Source: Treponema sp. | Lineage (GTDB): Bacteria > Spirochaetota > Spirochaetia > Treponematales > Breznakiellaceae | DNA length: 52,582 nucleotides | Reading direction: 5' to 3' | Assembly (NCBI GenBank): GCA_009780855.1 | Contig: WQZG01000013.1 | Location: forward strand, 1-52,582 | Shown: one piece after another, positions 15,665 to 25,614 of the stretch | Position numbering within the stretch: the first letter of the stretch is position 1 | How the letters are laid out: each line of letters opens with the position of its first letter | The notes under the pieces: model-generated | The model's input: only the letters and a program-made list of their open reading frames with translations | Database searches by the model: none | Told to the model about the DNA's origin: nothing | Position numbers and translations under genes: made by a program

Positions 15665-16930
15665 TCAGTTTGAGTTTAATCTGTTCCAGTCGGTTATGCG
15701 CCGTTCAAGCGAACGGATTTCCCCGGCGCTTGCGTGACGAATCCTGTCGCCAAGATAGGGCAAAATGACTTTCTCCTTGATATCCATCCAGTTCCTTGGA
15801 AGAATCGCCGGCGGTGTCAAAAATGAACCGGGGGGCATACGGCCCAAAAGGCTGGGATAAAAAAGCGGGAATATTTGTTCGGTGACCGGCCTCATTGCGG
15901 AGAAACCGCCCCCTATTCCAAAAGAAGTTTCCAAAAGACGTTTGGAACTGCTGGTTTCCAGAAGCAGGCGCTGGGTATCTGTACGGAAGAACCAGCGCGT
16001 AAAAGCAAGGGCCGCGTTTTTTGCTTTGGTGTTTTTGTGGATTCCGTAGTACACCGCTCCTTCGTCCAGATTAATGGTATCGTTTTCCTCTATCCAGCGG
16101 AAGTCCAGGTTTGCACGGCGTTCCTCCGGCAGGGTAAACAATTCAGAACTGTCCATAAAGGCAAAAAGTATGCGGCCCGAACTGACCAGTATGGCCGGTG
16201 GATCGTAGCAGTATTTGAAAATAAATTCATCTTCGGCCTGCAGGCTGGTATTGGCTTCGGTTATCCATTGCTGTATCCAGACCATGGCACGTTCAAGAGC
16301 GGCCGGATCCCAGGCAATGGGAGAAGATTCACGGAAGCCGGCGTTAAAAAGGGTAGCTGCAAGAAAAAGAAATTCATCGTTCCAGGACGGCGTAAAACCC
16401 ATCCTGGTATAAACTCCGTTTGTAATAATATTAAAAGACTTCCCAAGATCCATGATTTCTTCCATATCGATGGTAAAAGGATTCGACATCAGATGACTGC
16501 GGCTTGACGAAAATACCATCGCGTGGATATTAAACGAAACCGGAAGCAGGTATTGCCTGCCGTCAATTTTTCCCAGGGCAAGAAGCCGCGGGTAAAAAAA
16601 AGACCACTCCGCGGAATCGGCGGGGAACAAATTATCCAGCGGAAGGAAGAACTGCCTTGTTGAAGCGCTTTTGAGCCAGCTTGCAACGGCAATATCGGGA
16701 AAATCTGTACCGCCGGTTAGTTTTTCGGCAGGCGATTCATAATAATGAACTTCGATTTTATACTTGTCCTGGCTGGCGTTAAATTGTTCGCCGTAAAAAA
16801 CAAATTCCGGCCTGTCTGTCCACAAAACGGCTGTCCTGTTTTCGTTAAAAACACAGGATGAAAATAAAAACAGAAAAACTAAGGCCGTCAGGGCCTTTAG
16901 CGGATTAAAAAAAATTCTTTTTGTAATCAT
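15665..16930 (-). CDS. Extracellular solute-binding lipoprotein (sugar ABC transporter type), 421 aa
   Basis: A lipoprotein signal (MITKRIFFN, hydrophobic core, FSSC at about 24-27) precedes a family 1 solute-binding fold. WTDRPEFVFYGEQFNASQ resembles the first strand and helix of sugar-binding proteins. The segments DIAVASWLKS, KIDGRQYLLPVSFN and GAVYYGIHKNTKAKNAALAFTRWF are typical lobe and hinge segments. It would capture a carbohydrate or similar ligand outside the cytoplasmic membrane. There are no permease or ATPase genes next to it, so the partner transporter must be elsewhere, or the protein has a sensory role. Its stop lies 7 bases before the EndoQ-helicase start, implying co-transcription. 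Confidence 0.8.
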   Translation of the reverse strand: MITKRIFFNPLKALTALVFLFLFSSCVFNENRTAVLWTDRPEFVFYGEQFNASQDKYKIEVHYYESPAEKLTGGTDFPDIAVASWLKSASTRQFFLPLDNLFPADSAEWSFFYPRLLALGKIDGRQYLLPVSFNIHAMVFSSSRSHLMSNPFTIDMEEIMDLGKSFNIITNGVYTRMGFTPSWNDEFLFLAATLFNAGFRESSPIAWDPAALERAMVWIQQWITEANTSLQAEDEFIFKYCYDPPAILVSSGRILFAFMDSSELFTLPEERRANLDFRWIEENDTINLDEGAVYYGIHKNTKAKNAALAFTRWFFRTDTQRLLLETSSSKRLLETSFGIGGGFSAMRPVTEQIFPLFYPSLLGRMPPGSFLTPPAILPRNWMDIKEKVILPYLGDRIRHASAGEIRSLERRITDWNRLNSN

Positions 16931-16966
16931 GATTAGGTAGGTTAAATTTATGGTCCCTTCTCATGC

Positions 16967-16995
16967 TTGTCAATCAGGCTGCCGGACAGTATAAT
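16967..16995 (+). promoter_or_regulatory. Strong sigma-70-type promoter
   Basis: TTGTCA (16967-16972), a 17-base spacer and a perfect TATAAT (16990-16995) lie just upstream of the small gene at 17019. The start point would be near 17002, giving a very short leader that still contains the GGAGG site. Confidence 0.65.
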
Positions 16996-17018
16996 AATTT
17001 AAAAAAGCGGAGGATTTC

Positions 17019-17498
17019 TTGCCGATCAGAGACGCCCGGATAACCAGATTAATAGAAAGAATTGGTGAGCACTACCGGATGAATATTTCCAACAGGTTTA
17101 TCCGCCCCGCTTTGCTTCAGCTGCCTATTGAAAAACAGTCCTGGGATTTAATTGAAACCCTTACAGAAAAGGTCGAGCAATACCAGTATCAGGGTTACCA
17201 TTATGATGAGCTTTACCGTCAGATAGCGGCATGCTCGCGTTTTGTTGGACACGCGCGCCGTGATTTGGCCCCGGGCCTGCGCAACCGTTTAAGCAGCGGG
17301 TCAAGCAGTTCCGAAAAAGTGCTCCGCGATATGGCGGTTAACAATTTTGGCTCTAACCTGCAATTGTTCGCTGACCTGGTAAATGAGCTTTATGTAAACC
17401 TGGTCGAACTCGACAAGGCCGAGGCAAAGGGCAAAAGACCGGTATATTTATCGATACCGGAACTTCAGGATATAGGCCGTTTACTGGTTGGCAATTAA
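17019..17498 (+). CDS. Conserved-looking cytoplasmic protein of unknown function, 159 aa
   Basis: The start codon is TTG, fixed by GGAGG six bases upstream and by the near-consensus promoter immediately before it. The protein is helical and charged (ITRLIERIGEHYRMNISN at the N-terminus, LQLFADLVNELYVNLVELDK near the C-terminus). It has no signal peptide, membrane helix or catalytic motif that I recognise. It is convergent with recG, with a 20-base gap. I cannot assign a function. Confidence 0.7.
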   Translation: MPIRDARITRLIERIGEHYRMNISNRFIRPALLQLPIEKQSWDLIETLTEKVEQYQYQGYHYDELYRQIAACSRFVGHARRDLAPGLRNRLSSGSSSSEKVLRDMAVNNFGSNLQLFADLVNELYVNLVELDKAEAKGKRPVYLSIPELQDIGRLLVGN

Positions 17499-17518
17499 TG
17501 CCGGCCTCAGGGACTGCC

Positions 17519-19699
17519 TCACATAGCCACTTCTCCAAAGGGCGGCGCGCGTTTTAAAACTTCACCAATATTACGGTTTTCTTCTTTTAAAAATCCGGGA
17601 TCTTTTTCCAATATTTTAAAAGCGTCGTCCCGGGCTTTTTCCAGTTCCGCCGCATCGCGGACCGGATCGGCAATTCCCAAAGCCAGGTAGCCTGACTGCT
17701 GCAGGCCGGTAATCTGGCCGGGCCCGCGGAATTGCAGGTCTTTTTCCGCGATAACAAATCCATCGTTGTTTTCAAGCATTACCATTAACCGCCTGCCTTC
17801 CCTGCTGCGATCTTCTTCGCCCAGAAGCTGGGGGTCCATGCCGGAGTATTCAGCAGGCACATCCTGATCTGAATAAATCAAAAAACAATAGGACTGGACA
17901 TCGCTGCGGCCAACCCTTCCCCTTAGTTGGTGGAGGGCGGCCAGCCCGAACCTTTCGGCGTGCTCAACGACCATGCAGGTCGCGTTGGGCACATCAACGC
18001 CGACTTCTACTACACTGGTGGCGGCAAGGACTTTAATTGTTCCTTTTCTGAATTCGTCCATGGTACGCTGTTTTTCTTCTTCATCAAGACGGGAATGGAT
18101 TAGCGCAGCCTTATATTGGGGAAACGTCTCTCTGGAAAGTTTCTCGGCCATTGATTGGGCGTCCTTAAGGTCTTTTTTCCAGGCGGCTGAGGATTCGCGC
18201 GGTTCAGATCCGGCGGTGTCAATTATGGGATATACAAAATAAGCCTGATGTCCGGCTGCCAGTTCTTTGCGGACAAAATCGTAAACCTTGTCTGCATTGG
18301 AAATTTTGGCCAAATGGGTCTTAACAGGTTTACGGCCCGGCGGCATATCCGAGATCACAGAGACGTCCAGATCACCAAAAACCGTAAGAGCCAGTGTTCG
18401 CGGAATCGGCGTTGCGCTCATCATCAGCAGGCCCGGGTTGTTTCCCTTGTCCATAATCGCCTGGCGCTGGGTAACGCCAAAACGGTGCTGTTCGTCCACA
18501 ACGACGAGTTTTAAATTACGGTAAACTGTGTCTCTGGAAAAAAGGGCGTGAGTCCCGGCGACAAGATCAATCTCCCCTGCCGCAAGAGCTGCTAGCAAAC
18601 GGGAACGTCCGCCTGCTTTTACATTGCCGGTTAAAAAAGCGATGCGCACGCCAAGCGGTTCCAGGAATCTGGCGGCGGTTTCCGCGTGCTGTCTGGCGAG
18701 CAGTTCGGTGGGCGCCATAAGCGCTGCCTGGCCGCCGCTGTCTCCAATGGCCTTGAGGCAGGCAAGAAAAGCGGCCAGGGTTTTGCCGGAACCGACGTCG
18801 CCCTGCAGCAGGCGGGCCATTGGGTAAGGGCCGTCCATGTCGGCGTTGATTTCCCGGACAACGCTCAATTGACCGGGTGTCAGATTAAAGGGCAGCCTCT
18901 CGATTAACCGTTTTTGCAATAGATTTAATTGCGGACTTTGACCGGCCCCTCCGGAATTGTATGTTGCCGGCTGCCGATTTCCTGCGGCCATGCCGGCACT
19001 GCTTCGCCGCAGCAGCCTGTTCTGCAGGGTCATTATTTCCAGATAAAATAGTTCTTCGTAAATTAAGGTCCTGCGGGCCCTGTCCCTTTCGGTAAATGAT
19101 GAAGGAAAATGAATTTCCCTTATCGCATCTTTTTTTGATAATAGGTTATCCCTTTCTGTAATAAATCCGGGGAGTTCGTCTTCCAGAGACGGAGCGTACT
19201 GCGCAAGGGCTCGCTCGGTAAAACGCCGCAATGTTGACTGGGTAAGGCCTTCGCTTAAGGGATAGATTGGCAGGATGCGGCCAAAACTGCCGTCTTTTTC
19301 GCCGGCAATCTCAAACGCTGATGATTGGATTTCCCCATACTTATAGAAGAATTGGCCGTACAAACGGACTGTAAGGCCGACAGGAAGCTGTTTTCCCAAA
19401 AAAGGCCGGTTAAAACAAATAAGGGAAGCGCGGGCTGTATCGTCTTCAACGTAGATTTTAAGGGTCTTCATGTAACCGGCCCCGAACCACTCATGGGCGA
19501 GAACGGTTACAGTCGTGCATACCCTGGCCCGGCTCCAGTCTTTAAGCGAAACAGGCTGTGACCGATCTGCCCAGTCTCTTGGATAATGGCAGAGAAGTCC
19601 CCGGATATCAGTAATTTCCAGGCGGGAAAGGGAGCGCTGGGCAGCAGGGCCCAGGCCCCGGACAGTATTGAGGTTGGCGTTTAATTCCCGCAGAAACAT
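17519..19699 (-). CDS. recG: ATP-dependent DNA helicase RecG
   Basis: RecG remodels stalled replication forks and branch-migrates Holliday junctions. The N-terminal wedge/OB region includes VRGLGPAAQRSLSRLEI and LLCHYPRDWADR. The helicase core has Walker A QGDVGSGKT near residue 300, VVDEQHRFGV near 395, MMSATPIPRTL, VVEVGVDVPNA and QLRGRVGRS. The C-terminus has the RecG-typical DLQFRGPGQITGLQQSG. I place the start at ATG 19699 (MFLRELNANLNTVRG, 726 aa). A longer frame to 19768 would run through the promoter of the divergent transporter gene and adds 23 residues not typical of RecG. Confidence 0.93.
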   Translation of the reverse strand: MFLRELNANLNTVRGLGPAAQRSLSRLEITDIRGLLCHYPRDWADRSQPVSLKDWSRARVCTTVTVLAHEWFGAGYMKTLKIYVEDDTARASLICFNRPFLGKQLPVGLTVRLYGQFFYKYGEIQSSAFEIAGEKDGSFGRILPIYPLSEGLTQSTLRRFTERALAQYAPSLEDELPGFITERDNLLSKKDAIREIHFPSSFTERDRARRTLIYEELFYLEIMTLQNRLLRRSSAGMAAGNRQPATYNSGGAGQSPQLNLLQKRLIERLPFNLTPGQLSVVREINADMDGPYPMARLLQGDVGSGKTLAAFLACLKAIGDSGGQAALMAPTELLARQHAETAARFLEPLGVRIAFLTGNVKAGGRSRLLAALAAGEIDLVAGTHALFSRDTVYRNLKLVVVDEQHRFGVTQRQAIMDKGNNPGLLMMSATPIPRTLALTVFGDLDVSVISDMPPGRKPVKTHLAKISNADKVYDFVRKELAAGHQAYFVYPIIDTAGSEPRESSAAWKKDLKDAQSMAEKLSRETFPQYKAALIHSRLDEEEKQRTMDEFRKGTIKVLAATSVVEVGVDVPNATCMVVEHAERFGLAALHQLRGRVGRSDVQSYCFLIYSDQDVPAEYSGMDPQLLGEEDRSREGRRLMVMLENNDGFVIAEKDLQFRGPGQITGLQQSGYLALGIADPVRDAAELEKARDDAFKILEKDPGFLKEENRNIGEVLKRAPPFGEVAM

Positions 19700-19724
19700 A
19701 CAGCGCAATTCTAGCAAATTTTGT

Positions 19725-19753
19725 TTAACAACTAAAAGTACCGGTGGGATAAT
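19725..19753 (+). promoter_or_regulatory. Promoter of the peptide-transporter/glutamate-fermentation unit
   Basis: TTAACA (19725-19730), a 17-base spacer and GATAAT (19748-19753) each match the sigma-70 consensus at five of six positions. Transcription would start near 19760, giving a ~50-base leader that begins with a hairpin. Every gene from 19810 to 35657 is on this strand. Confidence 0.6.
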
Positions 19754-19763
19754 TGAAAGGTAT

Positions 19764-19780
19764 GGCATATGTATTATGCC
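19764..19780 (+). promoter_or_regulatory. Leader hairpin at the 5' end of the transporter mRNA
   Basis: GGCATA-TGTAT-TATGCC is a perfect 6-bp stem with a 5-base loop that starts within a few bases of the predicted transcription start. There is no T-run, so it is more likely an RNA-stabilising 5' stem or a repressor site than a terminator. Confidence 0.4.
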
Positions 19781-19809
19781 TAAAAATCCAAGGCAAAAGG
19801 AGCATTTGC

Positions 19810-21573
19810 ATGAATCAGACCAAAAAATTGTTCTCTTTGGCTCTAATTCTGGTACTGGCAGCGGGAACTGTATTCGCGTCAGGCAGCCAGCCCGGCAGTA
19901 CGGGCAGTACGGCAGTTGACGTCAACTCTCTGCCCAGAAACCAGACGCTTTATTACAACGGGCTGCAGTGGGGCACACCCGCCGGCGGCAACCCCTTCGG
20001 AGCGGGCATTAACAACGCGTTTGTTACAGCCCAGCACCGCCAGCTTATTTTCGAAACATTGTTTACTTTTAACCTGCTGGACGGGAAACTTTATCCCCAG
20101 ATTGGTGACTCATATGCCTGGAACGGCCAGACTATGACCATCAAGCTCAACCCAAAAGTAAAGTTCCAGGACGGATCACCCTGTACTTCCGCGGATGTAG
20201 TCTATACCTACGAACTGGGCAAAAAGTACACGACGTTCTTCTCCGGTTACTGGAATTACATCAGCAGTGTCACAGCTCCGGACAATTACACGGTAGTAAT
20301 CCAGGGCAATCCCAATAACTTCAACCCAAAATATATTGAACAGTCCATCAGCCAGTTGATGATCACATCCAAGGCGTGGTGGGAAAAACAGAACCTTAGC
20401 AGCGATCCAAGCGCCGTCCTTAACCTCCAGGGCTGGGACTGCATCGGAACCGGTCCCTACACTACATTCTACTGGGACGATACCAAGCTCGTACTGATCC
20501 GCAATGATAATTACTGGGGCCAGGATCCTTCGCGCTACGGCAAGCTCCCCCCGCCAAAATACATTGCCCACAATATTTACAAGGACAATGCGGCCGGCGA
20601 CGAAGCCTTCCAGGCCGGCCAGGTAGACGTATCCCAGCAGTTCATTACCCAGGTATGGCGCATGTGGGAAAGGGGCGCCCCCATTGAGACTTATATTCCG
20701 CAGCCGCCCTATTACTTCCCCGGCACTATCCCGATGATCATTTTCAACACAATGAAACCCGGTCTTGACGACAAGGCGGTCCGGCGGGCAATAGCTATGG
20801 TTCTGGATTACGACATGATCGGAACCAACGCAATGTCCGGTTATACCGCGAAAATGGTGCCATCCCTGATGCTGCCGGTCCCGGCGGAACAGGCTCTGGT
20901 TGACTGGGACGCGTTAAAACCGTACCAATGGAACGGAATTGACGTTGCGGGTGCGAACAAACTGCTTGATGACGCGGGCTGGGTGCGCGGCGCTGACGGT
21001 ATCCGCGCGAAAGGCGGCGTAAAGCTTTCCTTTAAGGCGGAGTGCCCGTTCGGCTGGGCCGACTGGAACGCCTCACTGGAAGTCGTAGCCCAGGCCGGCC
21101 GCGGAATCGGTATGGATATCTCCACCTATTTCCCGGAAGCCCCGGTTTACACTACCGATCAGCAGACCGGTAACTTTGACATCCTTATGATGAGCCCCGG
21201 CGGCGCCGGCATCGCTTCTCCCTGGATCAGGGCATGGGCGGCTCTGGGCAGCCAGAACCTTCCGCCGGTCGGAACCCCCAACACGGTACAGAACATGGGC
21301 CGCTGGGTAAATGACAGGGCAAACCAGATTATCGACGCGATTGCCAACGAAACGGACCCTGCAAAACTCAAAGCGCTCTGGACCGAACTTAACATCATTT
21401 ACCTCCAGGAAATGCCCACAGCGGGTCTTATGTACAGGCCCTGGGTATTCCATACTGTTAACAGTTCTGTCTGGACAGGTTATCCCAAGATCAATGACGG
21501 TTCCAATGTTCCTCCAACCCTCCTCTGCGACGGTTACGGCATCAAGGGCCTCTACAACATTAAACTCAAATAA
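19810..21573 (+). CDS. Peptide/nickel-type ABC transporter substrate-binding protein, 587 aa
   Basis: The start is ATG 19810, with AAGGAG seven bases upstream; longer in-frame extensions lack a ribosome binding site. A signal peptide (MNQTKKLFSLALILVLAAG) ends near FASGSQ. The mature protein matches SBP_bac_5. Examples are QLIFETLFTFNLLDGKLYPQ near the N-terminus, VKFQDGSPCTSADVVYTYEL (the family signature), GTGPYTTFYWDDTKLVLIRN, and DDKAVRRAIAMVLDYDMI in the C-lobe. It would bind peptides, or possibly another class 5 ligand such as an oligosaccharide, in the periplasm and deliver them to the permease pair downstream. A short 9-bp repeat encodes PGSTGSTA just after the signal. A hairpin separates it from the permeases. 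Confidence 0.9.
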   Translation: MNQTKKLFSLALILVLAAGTVFASGSQPGSTGSTAVDVNSLPRNQTLYYNGLQWGTPAGGNPFGAGINNAFVTAQHRQLIFETLFTFNLLDGKLYPQIGDSYAWNGQTMTIKLNPKVKFQDGSPCTSADVVYTYELGKKYTTFFSGYWNYISSVTAPDNYTVVIQGNPNNFNPKYIEQSISQLMITSKAWWEKQNLSSDPSAVLNLQGWDCIGTGPYTTFYWDDTKLVLIRNDNYWGQDPSRYGKLPPPKYIAHNIYKDNAAGDEAFQAGQVDVSQQFITQVWRMWERGAPIETYIPQPPYYFPGTIPMIIFNTMKPGLDDKAVRRAIAMVLDYDMIGTNAMSGYTAKMVPSLMLPVPAEQALVDWDALKPYQWNGIDVAGANKLLDDAGWVRGADGIRAKGGVKLSFKAECPFGWADWNASLEVVAQAGRGIGMDISTYFPEAPVYTTDQQTGNFDILMMSPGGAGIASPWIRAWAALGSQNLPPVGTPNTVQNMGRWVNDRANQIIDAIANETDPAKLKALWTELNIIYLQEMPTAGLMYRPWVFHTVNSSVWTGYPKINDGSNVPPTLLCDGYGIKGLYNIKLK

Positions 21574-21590
21574 TCTTTAGCCAAAAAATG

Positions 21591-21628
21591 AAGGCGTCCG
21601 GACAAGTTTAAAACTTAACGGACGCCTT
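21591..21628 (+). terminator. Stable intergenic hairpin between binding protein and permease
   Basis: AAGGCGTCCG (21591-21600) pairs perfectly with CGGACGCCTT (21619-21628). The loop itself contains the near-palindrome AAGTTTAAAACTT. No T-run follows, so this is best read as a 3'-end-protecting or partial-termination hairpin. Such hairpins commonly let the binding protein be made in excess over the permeases. Confidence 0.6.
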
Positions 21629-21679
21629 CCGAATATTTACCCGGAACAAATATTAATCCTTTCATCAGGAGGAAATTGT

Positions 21680-22693
21680 GTGAAAGGCTTTACCGCATAT
21701 CTTCTAAAGAAATCCGTCTGGTATATTATTACACTGTTAATAGCGGTTTTTCTGAATTTTCTCCTGCCAAGGCTGATACCCGGAAATCCCATAATGACTA
21801 TAGTCGTTAACGCGACAGGCACGCTGACAGACTCAGCCGCCATCAGGCAGATATACGATACATATATGAAGATGTTCGGTCTGGATAAACCCATCTGGCA
21901 GCAATTTTTTATATATGTATGGAATGTACTCCACGGCAATCTGGGGATTTCATTTTACCAGTACCCAAGGCCTGTCTCCGAAATTATAGGTTCCTGTATT
22001 CACTGGACCATAATGCTGCAGATTCCCGCCATCCTTACGGGGTGGTTTATAGGCAATACCCTGGGCGCCCTTACCGCTTACCGCAAAGGCGTTTTCGACA
22101 AGGTATTTTTCCCGCTTTTTCTTTACATGAGCGCGATACCGGCTTTTGGTTTTGCCTATGTCAACGTTTACTTTTTTGCCAATCAATTAAAGCTGTTCCC
22201 GGCAAGCCTGGGTTACGCATTTGACATGATTCCAAAATGGACTAACCCGGCTTTTTTATTATCGGTACTCGATCATTACCGCCTGCCCTTCCTTACAATA
22301 ATCCTGGTCGCTATCGGCGGCCAGTCTCTGGGTATGCGGGAAATGTCCATATATGAACTCAACGCCGATTACGTAAAATACAGCCGCCTCATGGGCATCA
22401 AAGACAGTAAAATTGTCTGGTACGTTTTCCGCAACGCCATGCTTCCGCAGATCAACGGTCTTGCGTTGTCACTTGGCGCCATGATCGCCGGCAACCTTAT
22501 AGCGGAGATCGTGTTTTCCTATCCCGGTCTGGGAACGACCATGTTCTCGGCAATCAGAAACCAGGATTTCCCCCTAATATCCGGCTGTACGTTAATGATA
22601 ACCATTACAGTTCTTGCGGCAAATTTTATAGTAGATATAATCTGCGGCCTCATTGATCCAAGGATAAGACTGACGCAGCAGGAGGAAGGATAA
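21680..22693 (+). CDS. ABC transporter permease, DppB/OppB type, 337 aa
   Basis: The start is GTG with AGGAGG seven bases upstream. The first membrane helix (YIITLLIAVFLNFLLPRLIPG) ends in the PRLIPGNP motif typical of DppB. About six helices follow, with the BPD_transp_1 coupling loop near YVKYSRLMGIKDSKIVWYVF. The end, VDIICGLIDPRIRL, is also characteristic. It forms the inner-membrane channel with the 22695 permease and is driven by the two ATPases downstream. The family includes peptide, nickel and oligosaccharide importers, so specificity rests on the binding protein. Confidence 0.93.
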   Translation: MKGFTAYLLKKSVWYIITLLIAVFLNFLLPRLIPGNPIMTIVVNATGTLTDSAAIRQIYDTYMKMFGLDKPIWQQFFIYVWNVLHGNLGISFYQYPRPVSEIIGSCIHWTIMLQIPAILTGWFIGNTLGALTAYRKGVFDKVFFPLFLYMSAIPAFGFAYVNVYFFANQLKLFPASLGYAFDMIPKWTNPAFLLSVLDHYRLPFLTIILVAIGGQSLGMREMSIYELNADYVKYSRLMGIKDSKIVWYVFRNAMLPQINGLALSLGAMIAGNLIAEIVFSYPGLGTTMFSAIRNQDFPLISGCTLMITITVLAANFIVDIICGLIDPRIRLTQQEEG

Positions 22694-22694
22694 T

Positions 22695-23663
22695 ATGGGC
22701 CATTTTTTAAAAACAGTATTCAAGTCAGGAAAATTCACCTTCGGCTTTTCTGTAATAATGATAATTCTGCTTTACATAATCATTTACCCCATGTTTGACC
22801 ACAGGGACCCGCTGGAAATGAAGGGCGGCTTCTTTGAACGGCCCAATCTGTTTCAGTATTTAAATAACACAAAGGAAGGGACAAGTACCGCCGCCAAACC
22901 CATGGAAGTTGATCAGGGGATAACGGATTTGATGGCCCAGTTCGGCCTGACCGCGGTTACACGCGAAGAAGCTCCGCTGGAACTCCACCTGCTGGGCACG
23001 GACAATTTTGGCAGAGACGTAATGACCCAGCTTGTGGCCGGTACAAGGACTTCGCTTATTATCGGGGTAGTGGCGGGGTCCATTGCGACTTTAATCGGAC
23101 TTACCATTGGGCTTTTGGCAGGGTACATAGGCGGCCAGCTCGATAATTTTCTTTCCAGCGTAATAAACATTTTTCTTGTAATACCTTCGTTTGTAATACT
23201 GATACTTATTTCGGTAAGCATCAGCGCCAGGGGATTTATTACCACCGGAATTATCATCGGATTTACGAGCTGGCCCTGGACAGCCAGGGCAGTACGGGCG
23301 CAGACAACTTCCCTGCGCAACCGGGATCACGTAAACCTTTCCAAACTCTCCGGACACAGCATGCCGCGTATTATTGCAAGGGACATACTGCCCTATATTG
23401 CCTCCTATGTTGTAATGGCTTTTATTCTGCAGGTGGCGTCCGGAATTCTTGCGGAAGCTTCAATTTCCATGCTTGGCCTGGGACCGCGCAATGTCGCGAC
23501 TCTGGGTCTGATGATGTTCTGGGCCAACTTCTTTAACGCCCTTTTCAACGGAAACTGGTGGGCCTTCCTCCCGATGGTTATAATGATTTCGCTCATTACA
23601 TTCTCGCTTAACCTTATGAACTCCGGGCTTGATCAGATTTTCAATCCCCAAATCAGGAGCTGA
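22695..23663 (+). CDS. ABC transporter permease, DppC/OppC type, 322 aa
   Basis: It begins one base after the DppB-type gene's stop. An N-terminal helix ([18 protein letters not shown]) is followed by a soluble segment with [19 protein letters not shown], the DppC hallmark. The core helices come next, with the coupling loop [20 protein letters not shown]. The end, [15 protein letters not shown], is typical. It partners the DppB-type subunit. The ~55-residue insertion between the first helix and GTDNFGRD is somewhat longer than in E. coli DppC, as often seen in oligosaccharide/peptide systems of anaerobes. Confidence 0.92.
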   Translation: MGHFLKTVFKSGKFTFGFSVIMIILLYIIIYPMFDHRDPLEMKGGFFERPNLFQYLNNTKEGTSTAAKPMEVDQGITDLMAQFGLTAVTREEAPLELHLLGTDNFGRDVMTQLVAGTRTSLIIGVVAGSIATLIGLTIGLLAGYIGGQLDNFLSSVINIFLVIPSFVILILISVSISARGFITTGIIIGFTSWPWTARAVRAQTTSLRNRDHVNLSKLSGHSMPRIIARDILPYIASYVVMAFILQVASGILAEASISMLGLGPRNVATLGLMMFWANFFNALFNGNWWAFLPMVIMISLITFSLNLMNSGLDQIFNPQIRS

Positions 23664-23665
23664 TA

Positions 23666-24703
23666 ATGGCCAACACAATACTGGAAGTCCGCAATCTGAC
23701 CACCTTTTACAAGACCAGGATGGACGAGAGGGTTTGCTCGGTCGACAATGTTTCTTTTTTTCTTGAAGAAGGAAAATCCATCGGGATAGCGGGAGAATCA
23801 GGCTGCGGCAAGTCAACCCTTGCGATGAGCGTCATGGGGTATTACTTTCCGCCCCTGCATTACGAATCCGGAACCATTACCATTGCCGGCAAAGAGATCA
23901 CAAACCTGGAGCCGGATGTAATCAGGCGTACAGTACTGGGAACCGATATAGCCTACATTCCGCAGGCCGCAATGAACGCCCTAAATCCCACACGCAAAAT
24001 TATCAGGTTTCTGGAAGATGTACTAAGGGCGCACGGGTCCGAACTTACGGACTCCGAAATTTACGATCTGGCAAGGGAACGCTTTGCCGTACTTAACCTG
24101 CCGGAAAAAGTTTTAAACCAGTACGCCCTTGAGCTGTCCGGCGGCATGAAGCAGAGAACTGTCATTGCCATTTCCACCATACTGAGCCCCAAGGTTTTAA
24201 TCGCCGACGAGCCGTCATCGGCCCTGGACGTTTCCTCGCAAAAAATCGTAATCAAGCTGCTCCACGAATTAATGGAGAAAGGCTTTGTAAAGGCCATGCT
24301 TTTTATTACGCATGAGCTGCCCCTGCTGTTCAACGTTACTGACGACATTATGGTAATGTACGCGGGAGAAATCGTCGAACGCGGCAGCGCGAAGGAAATG
24401 GTGTTTGATCCGATAATGCCGTACTCGAGGGGGCTGATGAATTCGATCATAGTGCCGGAAGAAGGAACGCGCGGCCACGTACTGCAGTCCATACCGGGCG
24501 CCCCGCCTAACCTAAAATTAAAACTTCAGGGCTGCCGTTTTAGGGAACGCTGCAGATATAGCAGGGAATGTGAAGGCATGCAGCCGGGCGAACAGTCCGC
24601 CGGTCCGGGAAGGACATACCGCTGCGCAGTTGCCGAAACCAAACTGCGGGAGCTGTATAAAAACGACAAGAATTCCCACCCAATCCATGAGGCGGCAAAA
24701 TGA
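23666..24703 (+). CDS. ABC transporter ATPase, DppD/OppD type, 345 aa
   Basis: Walker A is GESGCGKST (about residues 41-49), the signature is LSGGMKQR and Walker B is [12 protein letters not shown]. After the nucleotide-binding domain is the oligopeptide-transporter C-terminal region, with the IPGAPPNL motif and four cysteines ([15 protein letters not shown]). These cysteines are now known to bind an iron-sulfur cluster in Dpp/Opp ATPases. It pairs with the ATPase encoded next, whose start overlaps its stop in an ATGA arrangement. Confidence 0.93.
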   Translation: MANTILEVRNLTTFYKTRMDERVCSVDNVSFFLEEGKSIGIAGESGCGKSTLAMSVMGYYFPPLHYESGTITIAGKEITNLEPDVIRRTVLGTDIAYIPQAAMNALNPTRKIIRFLEDVLRAHGSELTDSEIYDLARERFAVLNLPEKVLNQYALELSGGMKQRTVIAISTILSPKVLIADEPSSALDVSSQKIVIKLLHELMEKGFVKAMLFITHELPLLFNVTDDIMVMYAGEIVERGSAKEMVFDPIMPYSRGLMNSIIVPEEGTRGHVLQSIPGAPPNLKLKLQGCRFRERCRYSRECEGMQPGEQSAGPGRTYRCAVAETKLRELYKNDKNSHPIHEAAK

Positions 24704-25587
24704 GCGAACCAAAAAAAATCGGCGAAGTTTTTCTTGCCGGTAAAAATCTAACCAGGGTTTTTGGACACGGAGACAAAAAAACAATCGCTGTAAATAACGT
24801 TGATTTTGAATTCAGGCGCGGCGAAATTATTTCCATTGTGGGCGAGAGCGGAAGCGGCAAGACAACGCTGGCCAAGATGATACTGGGCCTGCTCAATCCC
24901 ACATCGGGGGAAATTTTTTACGAAGGCAAGCCAAGGGACATTTCGTCCCACGCCAGACGCCGTTCGTACTGGCAGAACATACAGGCCATCTTCCAGGATC
25001 CGTTTTCCGCCTATAATATTTTTAACAGGGTGGATTCGGTTTTAATGGACTGCATAAGGCTGCAGGGCGGAACCAAACTGAGCCCCGAAGAAAATTTTAA
25101 TAAAATGAGCGATGCATGTAAATTCGTCAATTTAAAATTCGAAGAACTCACCAACAAATACCCCTTAGAGCTTTCCGGCGGCCAGATGCAGCGGCTTATG
25201 ATCGCCCGCATTTTTATGCTCAACCCCAGGCTCCTAATAGCGGACGAGCCGACTTCGATGATCGACGCGTGCTCGCGGGCCACGATTCTGGACATGCTCC
25301 TCAAACTGCGGGACGAGATCAACATGACAATAGTGTTCATTACCCATGACATGGGGCTGGCGTATTACATCTCGGATACGGTTTATATCATGGAAAAAGG
25401 CCTGATCGTAGAAAGAGGTTCGGCGGACGAGGCCATTCTTAGTCCAAAATCCGATTATACCAAAAGGCTGATAGGCGATGTTCCCAAGATTTACGAACCC
25501 TGGGATTTTTCAGCTTCAGCAGCGGAAACCGCCCCGGTAACAGAAAAAGCCGTAATTGGAAACGGCGTAATTGGAAACGCCGGCTGA
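24700..25587 (+). CDS. ABC transporter ATPase, DppF/OppF type, 295 aa
   Basis: Walker A is GESGSGKTT, the signature LSGGQMQR and Walker [13 protein letters not shown]. It starts inside the stop codon of the DppD-type gene, so the two ATPases are translationally coupled as expected for a heterodimer. At 295 residues it is shorter than typical DppF (~325), because the cysteine-rich C-terminal domain is missing. The last ~25 residues are instead an alanine/valine-rich tail. Part of this tail is encoded by a 15-bp duplication (25551-25580) that gives [10 protein letters not shown]. Confidence 0.92.
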   Translation: MSEPKKIGEVFLAGKNLTRVFGHGDKKTIAVNNVDFEFRRGEIISIVGESGSGKTTLAKMILGLLNPTSGEIFYEGKPRDISSHARRRSYWQNIQAIFQDPFSAYNIFNRVDSVLMDCIRLQGGTKLSPEENFNKMSDACKFVNLKFEELTNKYPLELSGGQMQRLMIARIFMLNPRLLIADEPTSMIDACSRATILDMLLKLRDEINMTIVFITHDMGLAYYISDTVYIMEKGLIVERGSADEAILSPKSDYTKRLIGDVPKIYEPWDFSASAAETAPVTEKAVIGNGVIGNAG

Positions 25588-25614
25588 CACAGGAATACAG
25601 TACAGGAACCTTAA

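Noticed and set aside
15875..16507. 210-codon plus-strand frame
   Set aside because: Antisense shadow of the solute-binding lipoprotein gene; no ribosome binding site and implausible composition.
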